Assembly: GCA_945933905.1 (NCBI GenBank)
Contig: CAMEQX010000007.1
Span: 1 to 15,880, forward strand
From: an uncultured Clostridia bacterium
Lineage (GTDB): Bacteria; Bacillota; Clostridia; Oscillospirales; Ruminococcaceae
DNA: 15,880 nucleotides
Direction: 5' to 3'
The notes beneath the pieces were generated by a model. The model searched no databases. It had not been told where the DNA came from and was given only the letters and a program-made list of their open reading frames with translations. The position numbers were made by a program, and so were the translations under genes. Shown here piece by piece: positions 1-8,088 of this stretch (its first letter is position 1; each line of letters opens with the position of its first letter).

Positions 1-911
1 ATTTGACCGACAAAAAAGACTCGGAGGATTACGAGCCGTTCCTTGAGGGAACTTACACGGTCTATTCAAATATGTCTTACAGCAGCATTATCGAAACGCT
101 CAAAACCAAGAAAACCTACACGGAAACCGTTACCGTGCTTATTCCCGAGGGTATCACGGCGCTTGAGGTCGGACAAATTCTCGAGGAAAACTACGTTTGC
201 CGCGCGGTTGATTTTGAGAAATACTACAAGAGCAAGCTCAATAAGTATGACTTTGAGGAGCAAATCGAGGACAATCCAAACCGTTTGAATATGCTGGAGG
301 GCTATCTGTTCCCCGATACCTACGAATTCTACGTTATTGACGACTTGAAGAAAAACCCGAATTTCGATACAACCGATTATGCAAAAACAGTTGCAGAAAC
401 GATGTACAGAAACTTCGAGAGCAAGATTACCAAGAGTATGAAGGCTCGTATGAAGGAGCTTGGAATGACGCTTGACGAGGTTGTCAGACTTGCTTCGATT
501 GTTCAATGGGAGGGTAACGACGAGGATAACTGGGCGAAGATTTCGTCTGTTTTCCACAATCGTCTGAATGACCTTGAGACTTTCCCGAAGCTTGAGTCCG
601 ACGCTACCGACACCTATATTGCCACTTGCATTACACCCAAGATTAACTCTTCAAACAGAGATAAAATGCAGGCAATCACGGAAGCGTATGACACCTATAA
701 TTGCACTGGACTTCCTGCGGGCGCAATCTGTAACCCCGGTCTTGACACGATAAACGCAGTGCTTTATCCCGCAGAAACAAGCTATTTCTACTTCCTTGCA
801 AGCAAGGAGGGCAACTTCTACTACGCGAAAACTCTTGAACAGCACGAGCAGAACATTATTGACGCGGGACTTGAGCCGCCCGACCATTCCGACGGAGGAG
901 AAACGCAGTGA
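1..911 (+). CDS. mltG: Endolytic murein transglycosylase MltG (YceG-like), 5'-partial
   Basis: This is the C-terminal part of an MltG/YceG lytic transglycosylase, the membrane-anchored enzyme that cuts nascent glycan strands and so sets their length. The reading frame is open to the left edge. The N-terminal cytoplasmic tail and membrane anchor are outside the window, and the TTG at position 3 is probably an internal Leu. Family landmarks in order: a LysM-like segment (IPEGITALEVGQIL), EGYLFPDTYEF near 298, the catalytic LASIVQWEG at about 489-515, VFHNRL, LESDATDTY, YNCTGLPAGAICNPG, and a C-terminal YFYFLASKEGNFYYAKT followed by EH. The catalytic motif reads SIVQWE where the E. coli enzyme has SIVEKE; the second Glu (510-512) is kept. 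The stop overlaps the next start by four bases (GTGA), so the two genes are translationally coupled. The tail after EQNI is short and acidic. Confidence 0.93.
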   Translation, partial: LTDKKDSEDYEPFLEGTYTVYSNMSYSSIIETLKTKKTYTETVTVLIPEGITALEVGQILEENYVCRAVDFEKYYKSKLNKYDFEEQIEDNPNRLNMLEGYLFPDTYEFYVIDDLKKNPNFDTTDYAKTVAETMYRNFESKITKSMKARMKELGMTLDEVVRLASIVQWEGNDEDNWAKISSVFHNRLNDLETFPKLESDATDTYIATCITPKINSSNRDKMQAITEAYDTYNCTGLPAGAICNPGLDTINAVLYPAETSYFYFLASKEGNFYYAKTLEQHEQNIIDAGLEPPDHSDGGETQ

Positions 912-2155
912 GTATAAAACCCGAGCTTCTCGCTCCCGCGGGCGATGAGGAAAGCTTGCTTTGCGCGCTGGATTACGGCGCGGACGCGGTTTATCTTGCC
1001 GGAAAAACCTTCGGTATGAGAGCGGCGGCGAAGAATTTTGATGAAGAAGGACTTGTTTGGGCTGTGCAAACCGCGCACGAAAAAGGCGCAAAGGTTTACA
1101 TCACCTGTAACATCGTCCCCAACAACGACGAGGCCGAGGCTTTCCCCGAGTTTATAAAAAAGGTGGAAAAAGCGGGAGTGGACGCGGTAATTGCGGCTGA
1201 TATCGGAGTTATCTCGATGATAAAGGAGTACGCTCCGAGCCTTGAAATTCACGCTTCAACTCAAACGGGCGTTGTGAATTACAGAACAGCTATCGAGCTG
1301 TATAAAATGGGCGTAAAGCGCGTTGTTTTGGCGCGTGAGGTTGACCTTGAAAACATAAAACTCATCAGGGCGAAAATCCCCGAGGATATGGAAATCGAGG
1401 TCTTTGTTCACGGAGCTATGTGCGTGTCATTCTCGGGAAGATGTCTTATCTCCGAGTATTTGACGGGAAGAAACGCAAATCGCGGTCAATGCGCGCAGTC
1501 TTGCCGCTGGGAGTACTATTTGATGGAGCAGAAGCGCCCCGGAGAGTTCTATCAGGTGTTCGAGGACGAGCGCGGTTCGTATATTCTGAACGCGCGCGAT
1601 ATGTGTATGATTGAGCATCTGGACGACCTGATAAAAGCGGGCGTCACGAGCTTCAAAATCGAGGGCAGAGCAAAATCGGCGTATTACACGGCGCTCACCA
1701 CAAACGCTTACAGAACGGCTCTCGACAGCGTTTTAATGGGCGAAAAGCCGCCCGCGTGGGCAATCGCCGAGGTTGACAAAATCAGCCACCGCCCTTATTG
1801 CACGGGATTTTTCTACGGTTCGGCGCAAGCGGGAAGCGGCACGCAAAATCCCGAAATCACCACAAACGGCGGGCAATATTTCGCGGACAGCAACTATGTG
1901 AGAAAATACGATTTCTGCGCGGCGGTTGACTACTGCGAGAACGGCATAATGCACCTCACCGTGAGGAATTTCTTCACGCTGAACGATGAACTGGAGCTGA
2001 TTATCCCGCATCAAGAGCCGATAAAGTTCACGCCGAAAACAATGTTCGGCTCGGACGGCGAGGAAATTGATACCGCGCGTCACGCGATGGAGAAAATCAC
2101 GGCTTTGACCGATATTGAAGCGCCTGCGCGTTCGCTTATCAGAAAAAAGATTTAA
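908..2155 (+). CDS. U32 family peptidase / tRNA 5-hydroxyuridine modification protein (TrhP/YrrO-like)
   Basis: This is a 415-residue U32 'collagenase-like' protein. Bacterial members of this group (TrhP/YegQ, and YrrN/YrrO in Bacillus) act in prephenate-dependent hydroxylation of U34 in tRNA rather than in proteolysis. The N-terminus has ELLAPAGDEESL and GADAVYLAG, typical of the TIM-barrel core. The U32 signature is at residues 165-200: VFVHGAMC, GRCLIS, then GQCAQSCRW. Cys172, 179, 195 and 199 are the four cysteines expected to hold the Fe-S cluster. LNARDMCMIEHLDDLIKAGV and FKIEGRAKSAYY follow. The start is GTG at 908, overlapping the mltG stop, with GGAGGAG about seven bases upstream. 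In Bacillus the order is yrrL(mltG)-yrrM-yrrN-yrrO; here mltG directly precedes a protein whose length fits YrrO. The assignment as a tRNA-modifying protein rests on family and context, not on a substrate seen here. Confidence 0.9.
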   Translation: MSIKPELLAPAGDEESLLCALDYGADAVYLAGKTFGMRAAAKNFDEEGLVWAVQTAHEKGAKVYITCNIVPNNDEAEAFPEFIKKVEKAGVDAVIAADIGVISMIKEYAPSLEIHASTQTGVVNYRTAIELYKMGVKRVVLAREVDLENIKLIRAKIPEDMEIEVFVHGAMCVSFSGRCLISEYLTGRNANRGQCAQSCRWEYYLMEQKRPGEFYQVFEDERGSYILNARDMCMIEHLDDLIKAGVTSFKIEGRAKSAYYTALTTNAYRTALDSVLMGEKPPAWAIAEVDKISHRPYCTGFFYGSAQAGSGTQNPEITTNGGQYFADSNYVRKYDFCAAVDYCENGIMHLTVRNFFTLNDELELIIPHQEPIKFTPKTMFGSDGEEIDTARHAMEKITALTDIEAPARSLIRKKI

Positions 2156-2174
2156 CGATTTAAAGGAGAAGATT

Positions 2175-2492
2175 ATGCCGAAGTACAAATTTCAGGATAC
2201 CTCGCTCTCCATTGACGAGCGCGTAAATGCGCTTTTGGAGGAGCTTACTCTCGATGAAAAGCTGTTGCTTATCACCTCGGTTCAAAAGGAAATCACGCGG
2301 CTTGGCATAAAACCTTTCAAAATCGGCACGGAAGCTGCCAGAGGCTTGCTTGTTCGTCCTGACAAACGCGATGAGGTGAAATATCCCGAAGCTCCGACAA
2401 CCGTTTTTCCGGAGCCTATCAGTCTTTCGGCAACTTTTGACGCGGGGCTTATGGAGCAAATCCACGCTTTGTTTGTGGGCGCCGACCGTTGA
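2175..2492 (+). pseudogene. GH3 glycosidase, N-terminal fragment upstream of a frameshift
   Basis: This is the true start of a glycoside hydrolase family 3 gene. It begins at ATG 2175 with AAGGAG at 2163-2168, 19 bases after the U32 gene. It opens with MPKYKFQDTSL and runs through the usual GH3 N-terminal landmarks: LTLDEKLLLITS, the substrate-pocket GTEAARGL, PTTVFPEPISLSATFD and LMEQI. After about 92 matching residues the frame degenerates to HALFVGADR and stops at 2490-2492. GH3 homology resumes in the +1 frame at about 2460 (KSTLCLWAPTVD). Intact relatives normally have roughly twenty residues, including a conserved G..EAR-type helix, between these two pieces. So the lesion looks like a deletion of several tens of bases whose length is not a multiple of three, not a one-base slip. 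There is no signal peptide, so the enzyme would have been cytoplasmic. Confidence 0.8.
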
Positions 2493-4947
2493 CCTTGAAC
2501 GCGACCCGCGCTGGGGAAGAACCGAGGAAGGCTACGGCGAAGACCCAACTCTCACGGGAACTATGGCTGCCGCTCTCACAAAAGGTATGCTTGGCAGCGA
2601 CAAGAAATATTATCGAGTTATTCCGACATTGAAGCACTTTTACGCGAATAACAACGAAGAGGACAGAACCGCCGACAACTCATCAATTCCCGCTGTACTT
2701 AAGCACAACTATTATCTCAAGGTTTTTGAGCAGCCCATCAAAAATGGCGGCGCAAAATGCCTGATGACCTCTTATAATATGGTAAACGGCGTCGAGGCTA
2801 TCAACAATCCCGAGGTAACCGAGATTTGCAAAAAGGACTGGGGATTATTGTTCTCGGTTTCGGACGCTTGGGATTTTGTGGAAAATGTTACCCGTCACAA
2901 AACCGACCTTTCCCACACGGAAACCTATGCGAGAATTCTGAAAAACGGCGGTGCAGACGTAATTACCGACGAGCAGGACGTTGTTGAAGCAGCCGCAAGA
3001 AACGCTATCGCACAAAAGCTGATTACCGAAAGCGATATCGATAAATCGCTGTTTGGTGTACTGAAGGCGCGCTTTTTGCTGGGTGAATTTGACTCGGATT
3101 GCCCGTATAACAAGGTTGACAAAAATCTTCTTCTCTGCGATAATTTCAAAAAAACCGCCGCAAAGGCAGCCGAGGAATCGATTATTCTTCTCAGAAATCG
3201 CCACATGACGCTTCCGCTGCGCGAGAGGGAGAAAATCGCGGTTATCGGGTTGCACAGCGATATGAATTTCCGTGACTGGTACACGGGATATTCCGAGAAA
3301 AATCCGACAATCCTTGACGGAATTATTGCAAAGGTTGGTCGTGAAAACGTTGCTTATGAAATGGGCAACGATATAATCGCAATCAGAAACGGCGAAACAG
3401 GCTTTTATTTCTCGGTTTCCGAGGACGGAACATTTGCCTGCGACTCCGCGACAATAAACGAAAGCTGTCTGTTAGAGGTGTTTGATTGGGGCAACGGCGA
3501 TGTTTCGTTTAAGTCAAAATTCAACGGGAAATTCCTCTGCGACAGCGGCGTTCTCTCGGACAACGGCGTGATGAAATGCGTTTCCGATGAGCCTTACGGC
3601 TGGTTTGTCAAGGAACTTTTCACGATGGAATATTTTGACAAAAAATGCCGCTTGAAAAACTGGCAGGGAAGATATCTTTATATCAACGACAACGGACAGG
3701 TTGAGGTTACAGAAAAAATCAAACCGAAAGCAAACTCAATGTTCAGCGTGGAGCTGTTTTCATCGGGCTTTGACAGGGTGAGAAAAGCAGTTACCGAAGC
3801 GCATAACGTTTTGCTTGTTCTCGGAAATCACCCGCTTGTAAACGCGCGCGAAAACGTTGACAGAAAAACGCTCAGTGTATCGGAGCGTCAGCAAAAGCTG
3901 TCGGATTTGGTCCTTTCGCTGAATGAAAACGCGGTGCTTTTGTTTGTTTCGGGATTTCCGTACGCTGTTGACAAACGCTTTAATTCGGTTCTTCACACGG
4001 GACATAACGGCGCCGAGATGGGAACCGCAGTGGCGAAGGTTCTTTTTGGCGAGATTTCACCCGCAGGACGCTGCCCGATAACGTGGTATTCCTCGGAAAA
4101 CGAACTTGGCAGCATCAAGGACTACAACATCATCAGAACAGAAAGCACCTATCGTTACTATCAGGGAGAGCCTATTTTCCCGTTCGGACACGGTCTTAGC
4201 TATACCGCTTTCCGTTATAGCGCGCTGAAGCTCAACAAAAAATGCTTCGAGCCGAACGAAAGCTGCGAGATTTCCTTTGAGCTCAAAAACATCGGAAATT
4301 TCGATTCTGACGAGGTTGTTCAGCTTTATGTGAAATCACCCGAGTTCTCGAGCGCCGTTCCGGTAAAGGAACTGAAAGCATTCAGGAGAGTATTCGTTCC
4401 CTCGGAAAAAACCGTTCCGCTCACGCTTTCCTTCGATATCGCAGACCTCGCGATGTGGGATTTGAACAGGAAATGTCAGACGGTTTTCGCGGGTACTTAT
4501 GAAATTCAGGTTGGTTCTTCATCAGAGGAAATCTTCAGAACGGTTGAAATCAAGGTTCACGGAGAAAACTATCAGGGACTTGATATCAGGCAGGATGTTC
4601 CCGCGACGGCTTCTTGGGAATATACGGGAGTTGAGTTCCTCACGGACAAACAGCTCAATGAATACGCTTTGCTTGAAAACGCGCAAAGCTCGATTACTTT
4701 TGAAAACTGCGCGATGAAGGGCGAGAAAAATATCGAGATTATCGTTTCAAATCCGTCAACCAAAACAAAGGTTTTCGTCTATGAGGCTGACAAAAACGAA
4801 ATTCTCGCGGAAATTGATGTTCCGACAACAAGCAGCCTGTCGAATTTCTCGGCAATTACTGCGAAAATGAACGCGATTTCGGGTAAACATAAGTTGAAAA
4901 TTAAGGCGGGCGGCATTTTGTCGCTGAAATCATTCAGACTGTTTTGA
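2437..4947 (+). CDS. GH3 beta-glycosidase main fragment (beta-glucosidase/xylosidase-like) with beta-trefoil insert and CBM6-like tail
   Basis: This is the larger part of the broken GH3 gene, open in the frame after the lesion. Genuine homology starts near 2458; the TTG at 2437 is only the first possible start, and no good ribosome site precedes it. Visible parts: DLERDPRWGRTEEGYGEDP; TLKHFYANN with the substrate-binding KH; FSVSDAW with the nucleophile Asp at 2863-2865; ESIILLRN opening the alpha/beta sandwich; a fascin/ricin-like beta-trefoil insert at about 3370-3760 (YFSVSEDGTFACDS, KFLCDSGVL, GRYLYINDNG); ARENVDRKTL with the likely acid/base Glu at 3850-3852; FPFGHGLSYTAF; a fibronectin III-like domain at about 4264-4530; and a CBM6-like C-terminal module at about 4560-4944. 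The substrate is not decided by sequence: beta-glucoside or beta-xyloside oligomers are likely. The catalytic residues remain, but the enzyme lacks its first ~90 residues plus the deleted stretch, so it is probably inactive unless the lesion is an assembly error. Confidence 0.85.
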   Translation: MTRGLWSKSTLCLWAPTVDLERDPRWGRTEEGYGEDPTLTGTMAAALTKGMLGSDKKYYRVIPTLKHFYANNNEEDRTADNSSIPAVLKHNYYLKVFEQPIKNGGAKCLMTSYNMVNGVEAINNPEVTEICKKDWGLLFSVSDAWDFVENVTRHKTDLSHTETYARILKNGGADVITDEQDVVEAAARNAIAQKLITESDIDKSLFGVLKARFLLGEFDSDCPYNKVDKNLLLCDNFKKTAAKAAEESIILLRNRHMTLPLREREKIAVIGLHSDMNFRDWYTGYSEKNPTILDGIIAKVGRENVAYEMGNDIIAIRNGETGFYFSVSEDGTFACDSATINESCLLEVFDWGNGDVSFKSKFNGKFLCDSGVLSDNGVMKCVSDEPYGWFVKELFTMEYFDKKCRLKNWQGRYLYINDNGQVEVTEKIKPKANSMFSVELFSSGFDRVRKAVTEAHNVLLVLGNHPLVNARENVDRKTLSVSERQQKLSDLVLSLNENAVLLFVSGFPYAVDKRFNSVLHTGHNGAEMGTAVAKVLFGEISPAGRCPITWYSSENELGSIKDYNIIRTESTYRYYQGEPIFPFGHGLSYTAFRYSALKLNKKCFEPNESCEISFELKNIGNFDSDEVVQLYVKSPEFSSAVPVKELKAFRRVFVPSEKTVPLTLSFDIADLAMWDLNRKCQTVFAGTYEIQVGSSSEEIFRTVEIKVHGENYQGLDIRQDVPATASWEYTGVEFLTDKQLNEYALLENAQSSITFENCAMKGEKNIEIIVSNPSTKTKVFVYEADKNEILAEIDVPTTSSLSNFSAITAKMNAISGKHKLKIKAGGILSLKSFRLF

Positions 4948-4956
4948 GGTAGAATT

Positions 4957-5607
4957 ATGAACAATTCGGAAATTTTCGGGCATATCGACCACACCTTCCC
5001 TAACACCACCGCAAAACAAGCCGAAATCGACGCGCTTTGTCAGGAAGCAATGATTTATAAAACCGCGTCGGTTTGCATTCCCGCGTGCTATGTGGAATAT
5101 GCCGCGGTGAGCTTTCCCGAGCTGAATATCTGCACGGTTGTCGGCTTTCCTCTAGGCTATTCGACAACCGCGATAAAATGCTCGGAGGCTGTCGGAGCAA
5201 TCAACAGCGGCGCTTCCGAAATCGATATGGTGGTAAATCTCACCGATGTCAAAAACGGTAATTTTGACGCGGTGACAAGCGAGATAAAGGCACTGAAATA
5301 CGTCTGCGGGCAGAAGATTTTGAAGGTTATCGTTGAGACGTGTTATCTCACAGAGGAAGAAAAAATCAAGCTCTGCGAGTGCGTGACCGAGGCGGGCGCG
5401 GATTATATCAAGACTTCGACCGGTTTCGGCACCGCGGGCGCTGATATCGAGGATATACGTCTGTTCAAAAAGCATATCGGCAAGAATGTCAAAATCAAGG
5501 CTGCGGGCGGTATCAAGACCAAAGAGCAGCTCGAAATGTTCTTAAACGAGGGCTGCGACAGAATTGGCACTAGCTCGGCTGTAAAGCTGCTTACGAGCGG
5601 TAAATAA
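4957..5607 (+). CDS. deoC: Deoxyribose-phosphate aldolase
   Basis: This class I aldolase cleaves 2-deoxy-D-ribose 5-phosphate to glyceraldehyde 3-phosphate and acetaldehyde in the cytoplasm, the last step of deoxynucleoside salvage. The 216 residues match the usual short Gram-positive DeoC length. The core motifs are in place: VVGFPLGYSTTAIK, GASEIDMVVN with the proton-relay Asp90, ADYIKTSTGF with the Schiff-base Lys152, and KIKAAGGIKT with the second active-site Lys181. It starts at ATG 4957, nine bases after the GH3 stop, behind GAGGT at 4946-4950. deoB follows after 12 bases. DeoB makes its substrate, so the pair forms a functional unit. No DeoR-type regulator or nucleoside phosphorylase gene lies in the window, and no separate promoter is evident, so the pair is probably expressed with the upstream genes. 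Confidence 0.96.
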   Translation: MNNSEIFGHIDHTFPNTTAKQAEIDALCQEAMIYKTASVCIPACYVEYAAVSFPELNICTVVGFPLGYSTTAIKCSEAVGAINSGASEIDMVVNLTDVKNGNFDAVTSEIKALKYVCGQKILKVIVETCYLTEEEKIKLCECVTEAGADYIKTSTGFGTAGADIEDIRLFKKHIGKNVKIKAAGGIKTKEQLEMFLNEGCDRIGTSSAVKLLTSGK

Positions 5608-5619
5608 GAGGGTGAATTT

Positions 5620-6783
5620 ATGACAAAGCGCGTTTTTCTGATTGTTTTGGACAGCTTTGGTGTTGGTGAATTGCCCGACGCTGCTGATTTCGGCGACAAG
5701 GGCGCGAATACTCTGCGTTCGTGCTTTAACACGGGAATGCTGAATGTACCTAATATGGCGAAAATGGGGCTTTTCAACATCGACGGCGTTGAAGTCGGTG
5801 AGAAAGAAACCGCTCCCGAGGGCGCTTTTCTGCGGCTGTCGGAGCTTTCCAAGGGCAAGGACACGACCACGGGTCACTGGGAGATTGCCGGTCTTGTGAG
5901 CGAAAAAGCGTTTCCGACTTTTCCGAACGGTTTCCCGAGCGAGATTATCGAGGAATTTGAGCGGAGAACCGGCAGAAAAACGCTCTGTAACAAGACTTAT
6001 TCGGGAACGAAGGTTATCGCGGATTACGGCGAGGAGCACATAAAAACAGGCGCGCTGATTGTTTACACGTCAGCGGACAGCGTTTTTCAGATTGCCGCGC
6101 ACGAGGACGTTGTTCCCGTGGAGGAGCTGTACAAATACTGCGAAATCGCGCGAGAGATATTGCAAGGCGATTTTGCCGTGGGGAGAGTTATCGCGCGTCC
6201 TTTCGAGGACAAATATCCGTTTAAGCGAACTCCCCGCAGGCACGATTTTTCGCTTGTTCCGCCGAAGAACACAATGTTTGACGTGCTGAAGGAAAACGGT
6301 CTTGACGGCATCGGCGTGGGAAAAATCTTCGATATTTTTGCGGGAAAAAGCGTTTCGGACTGCGACAGGAGAATAGGAAACGCGCTTGATATGCAAATCA
6401 CGTCCGAGTATCAGAAAAAGGATTTTCACGGGCTTTGCTTCACAAATCTTGTGGATTTTGATATGATGTTCGGTCACCGCCGCGACGCTTTGGGTTACGC
6501 AAACGCGCTGAACGAGTTTGACGAGTGGCTTGGGAAATTCATAGCGAAAATGCTTCCCGAAGATGTTCTCATCATCACCGCAGACCACGGCTGCGACCCC
6601 TGTCATAGCGGCACCGACCACACGCGCGAGTATATTCCCGTGCTGATTTACGGCGAGGAGATAAAGCCCGCAAATCTCGGCACAAGAGCGGGTTTTTGCG
6701 ATATTGCGGCAACGACGCTTGAGCTGCTCGGAGTAAAAGGCGATATAGACGGCAAGAGCTTTGCCGATGAAATTCGGAGCTGA
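5620..6783 (+). CDS. deoB: Phosphopentomutase
   Basis: This alkaline-phosphatase-superfamily mutase interconverts (deoxy)ribose 1-phosphate and 5-phosphate, linking nucleoside phosphorolysis to DeoC and the pentose phosphate pathway. The 387 residues equal the normal family length. The N-terminal metal site is LDSFGVGELPD (residues 10-20). The phosphorylated threonine lies in DTTTGHWEIAG (81-91). The cap region carries RPFEDKYPFKRT, and the C-terminal metal ligands are in NLVDFDMMFGHRRD, ITADHGCDP and GTDHTREYIPVL. Two divalent metals, usually Mn, are expected. It starts at ATG 5620 behind AGAGGGTGA, 12 bases after deoC. Its stop is only two bases before the next start. Every expected motif is present, so it should be functional. 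Confidence 0.97.
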   Translation: MTKRVFLIVLDSFGVGELPDAADFGDKGANTLRSCFNTGMLNVPNMAKMGLFNIDGVEVGEKETAPEGAFLRLSELSKGKDTTTGHWEIAGLVSEKAFPTFPNGFPSEIIEEFERRTGRKTLCNKTYSGTKVIADYGEEHIKTGALIVYTSADSVFQIAAHEDVVPVEELYKYCEIAREILQGDFAVGRVIARPFEDKYPFKRTPRRHDFSLVPPKNTMFDVLKENGLDGIGVGKIFDIFAGKSVSDCDRRIGNALDMQITSEYQKKDFHGLCFTNLVDFDMMFGHRRDALGYANALNEFDEWLGKFIAKMLPEDVLIITADHGCDPCHSGTDHTREYIPVLIYGEEIKPANLGTRAGFCDIAATTLELLGVKGDIDGKSFADEIRS

Positions 6784-6785
6784 TT

Positions 6786-7223
6786 ATGTACAATTTTTCC
6801 GTAAGACCCGCGACAATAATGGACGCAGAGTCGATTTGCAGATACAATAAAATTCACGGCAGAAGCGCGCTTTCGCTTGAGGACACAGAAGCCGCTCTGC
6901 GTGAAATCATCAGTGACGGCACAAACAGAGTTCTTGTGGCAATACATTCAGGGCATATCGCGGGCTATGTTTTCGCGAAAGAAATCACGAGCCTTACAGA
7001 GCCGCGCTATATTGAAATCGTTGACTTTGCGTTAAGCGATTATTACAGGAAAATCGGCGCGGGAAAGGCACTTGTCCGCGCTGTCGGTCAGTGGGCTGAG
7101 CAGATGGTTGTCGGGAAAATTGTGTTTTCGGCGAAAATATATGATTTGGAAAAGTATAAGGCATTTGAAGATGAAAATTACATAAAAGACGAGCGTTCTC
7201 TGACTTTTTTCAGAAAATTGTGA
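6786..7223 (+). CDS. GNAT family N-acetyltransferase
   Basis: This is a 145-residue single-domain GNAT acetyltransferase. The beginning (FSVRPATIMDAESICRYNKI) is the usual first strand and helix. Residues 48-62 (RVLVAIHSGHIAGYV) are the central strands. VDFALSDYYRKIGAGKALV (79-97) contains the acetyl-CoA pyrophosphate loop R88-K-I-G-A-G93. The end (KYKAFEDENYIKDERSLTFFRKL) is the normal final strand pair. The acceptor, whether protein, small molecule or antibiotic, cannot be read from the sequence. It starts at ATG 6786, two bases after the deoB stop, using CGGAGC within the deoB end as ribosome site, so it is cotranscribed with deoB. A role in the deo pathway is not implied by homology. Confidence 0.88.
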   Translation: MYNFSVRPATIMDAESICRYNKIHGRSALSLEDTEAALREIISDGTNRVLVAIHSGHIAGYVFAKEITSLTEPRYIEIVDFALSDYYRKIGAGKALVRAVGQWAEQMVVGKIVFSAKIYDLEKYKAFEDENYIKDERSLTFFRKL

Positions 7224-7260
7224 GTCTTTATGTTAATAAAAAACCGAAAGGAAGATAAAA

Positions 7261-8088
7261 ATGAGTGAATGTACACACGATTGTTCGAGCTGCTCGGAGA
7301 GCTGTGCCGAGCGCGACCCTAAGAGTTTTCTCGAGAAGCCGCACGAGCTGTCGAACATCAAAAAGGTAATCGGAGTTGTCAGCGGCAAGGGCGGCGTGGG
7401 AAAATCCCTCGTTACTTGTATGAGCGCGGTGTTGATGAACAGACGCGGCTTTAATACAGCGGTTCTTGACGCGGATATCACAGGTCCGTCCGTTCCCAAG
7501 GCGTTTGGCATCAAGGAGAAGGCAACAGGCGACCAAAACGCGATTTTCCCCGTGAAATCCAAAAAGGGAATTAAGGTTATGAGCGTAAATCTGCTGCTCC
7601 CCGATGAAACCGCTCCTGTTGTCTGGAGAGGCCCGATTATCGCGGGAACCGTAAAGCAGTTCTGGACAGACGTTATCTGGGACGATGTTGACTATATGTT
7701 TGTCGATATGCCTCCGGGAACAGGCGATGTTCCGCTCACCGTTTTCCAGTCGCTTCCGCTTGACGGAATAATCGTCGTTACCTCTCCGCAGGACTTGGTT
7801 TCGATGATTGTCGGAAAAGCGCTTAAAATGGCGGAGATGATGAATGTGCCGGTTATCGGTCTTGTCGAGAATATGAGCTATGCTGTTTGTTCCGACTGCG
7901 GAAAGCACATAAATGTTTTCGGTGAAAGCCACATCGATGATGTTGCAAAGAAATTCAATCTCAAGGTGCTTGCAAAGCTCCCGATTGACCCTGAAATCGC
8001 AAAGCTGGTTGACAGCGGAATGCTCGAGCTTATGGAAAGCGAGGCTGCTGACCCGATTGCCGATGCCGTGGAGGAATTCTGCAAATGA
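7261..8088 (+). CDS. Mrp/NBP35 family P-loop ATPase, Fe-S cluster carrier
   Basis: This is a 275-residue member of the Mrp/ApbC/NBP35 family, cytoplasmic homodimers that bind a [4Fe-4S] cluster and pass it to target proteins. It opens with a four-cysteine N-terminus (C4, C8, C11, C15), as in NBP35-like clostridial members. It has a deviant Walker A, GKGGVGKS, at residues 42-49; the lysine pair at 43 and 48 is the family hallmark. Switch I is DADITGPSVP, and DMPPGTGD is the Walker B/switch II region. The bridging CxxC is Cys210 and Cys213 in VCSDCGKHINVFG. The N-terminal DUF59 (MIP18) domain of enterobacterial Mrp is absent. It starts at ATG 7261 behind AAAGGAAG, 37 bases after the GNAT gene. 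Its stop overlaps the next start (ATGA), which points to a shared job with the cysteine-rich protein downstream. Confidence 0.95.
   Translation: MSECTHDCSSCSESCAERDPKSFLEKPHELSNIKKVIGVVSGKGGVGKSLVTCMSAVLMNRRGFNTAVLDADITGPSVPKAFGIKEKATGDQNAIFPVKSKKGIKVMSVNLLLPDETAPVVWRGPIIAGTVKQFWTDVIWDDVDYMFVDMPPGTGDVPLTVFQSLPLDGIIVVTSPQDLVSMIVGKALKMAEMMNVPVIGLVENMSYAVCSDCGKHINVFGESHIDDVAKKFNLKVLAKLPIDPEIAKLVDSGMLELMESEAADPIADAVEEFCK

Noticed and set aside
2437..2490. Programmed ribosomal frameshift joining the two GH3 pieces
   Set aside because: There is no slippery heptamer or downstream stimulatory hairpin in the overlap, and a shift would still leave out about twenty conserved residues.
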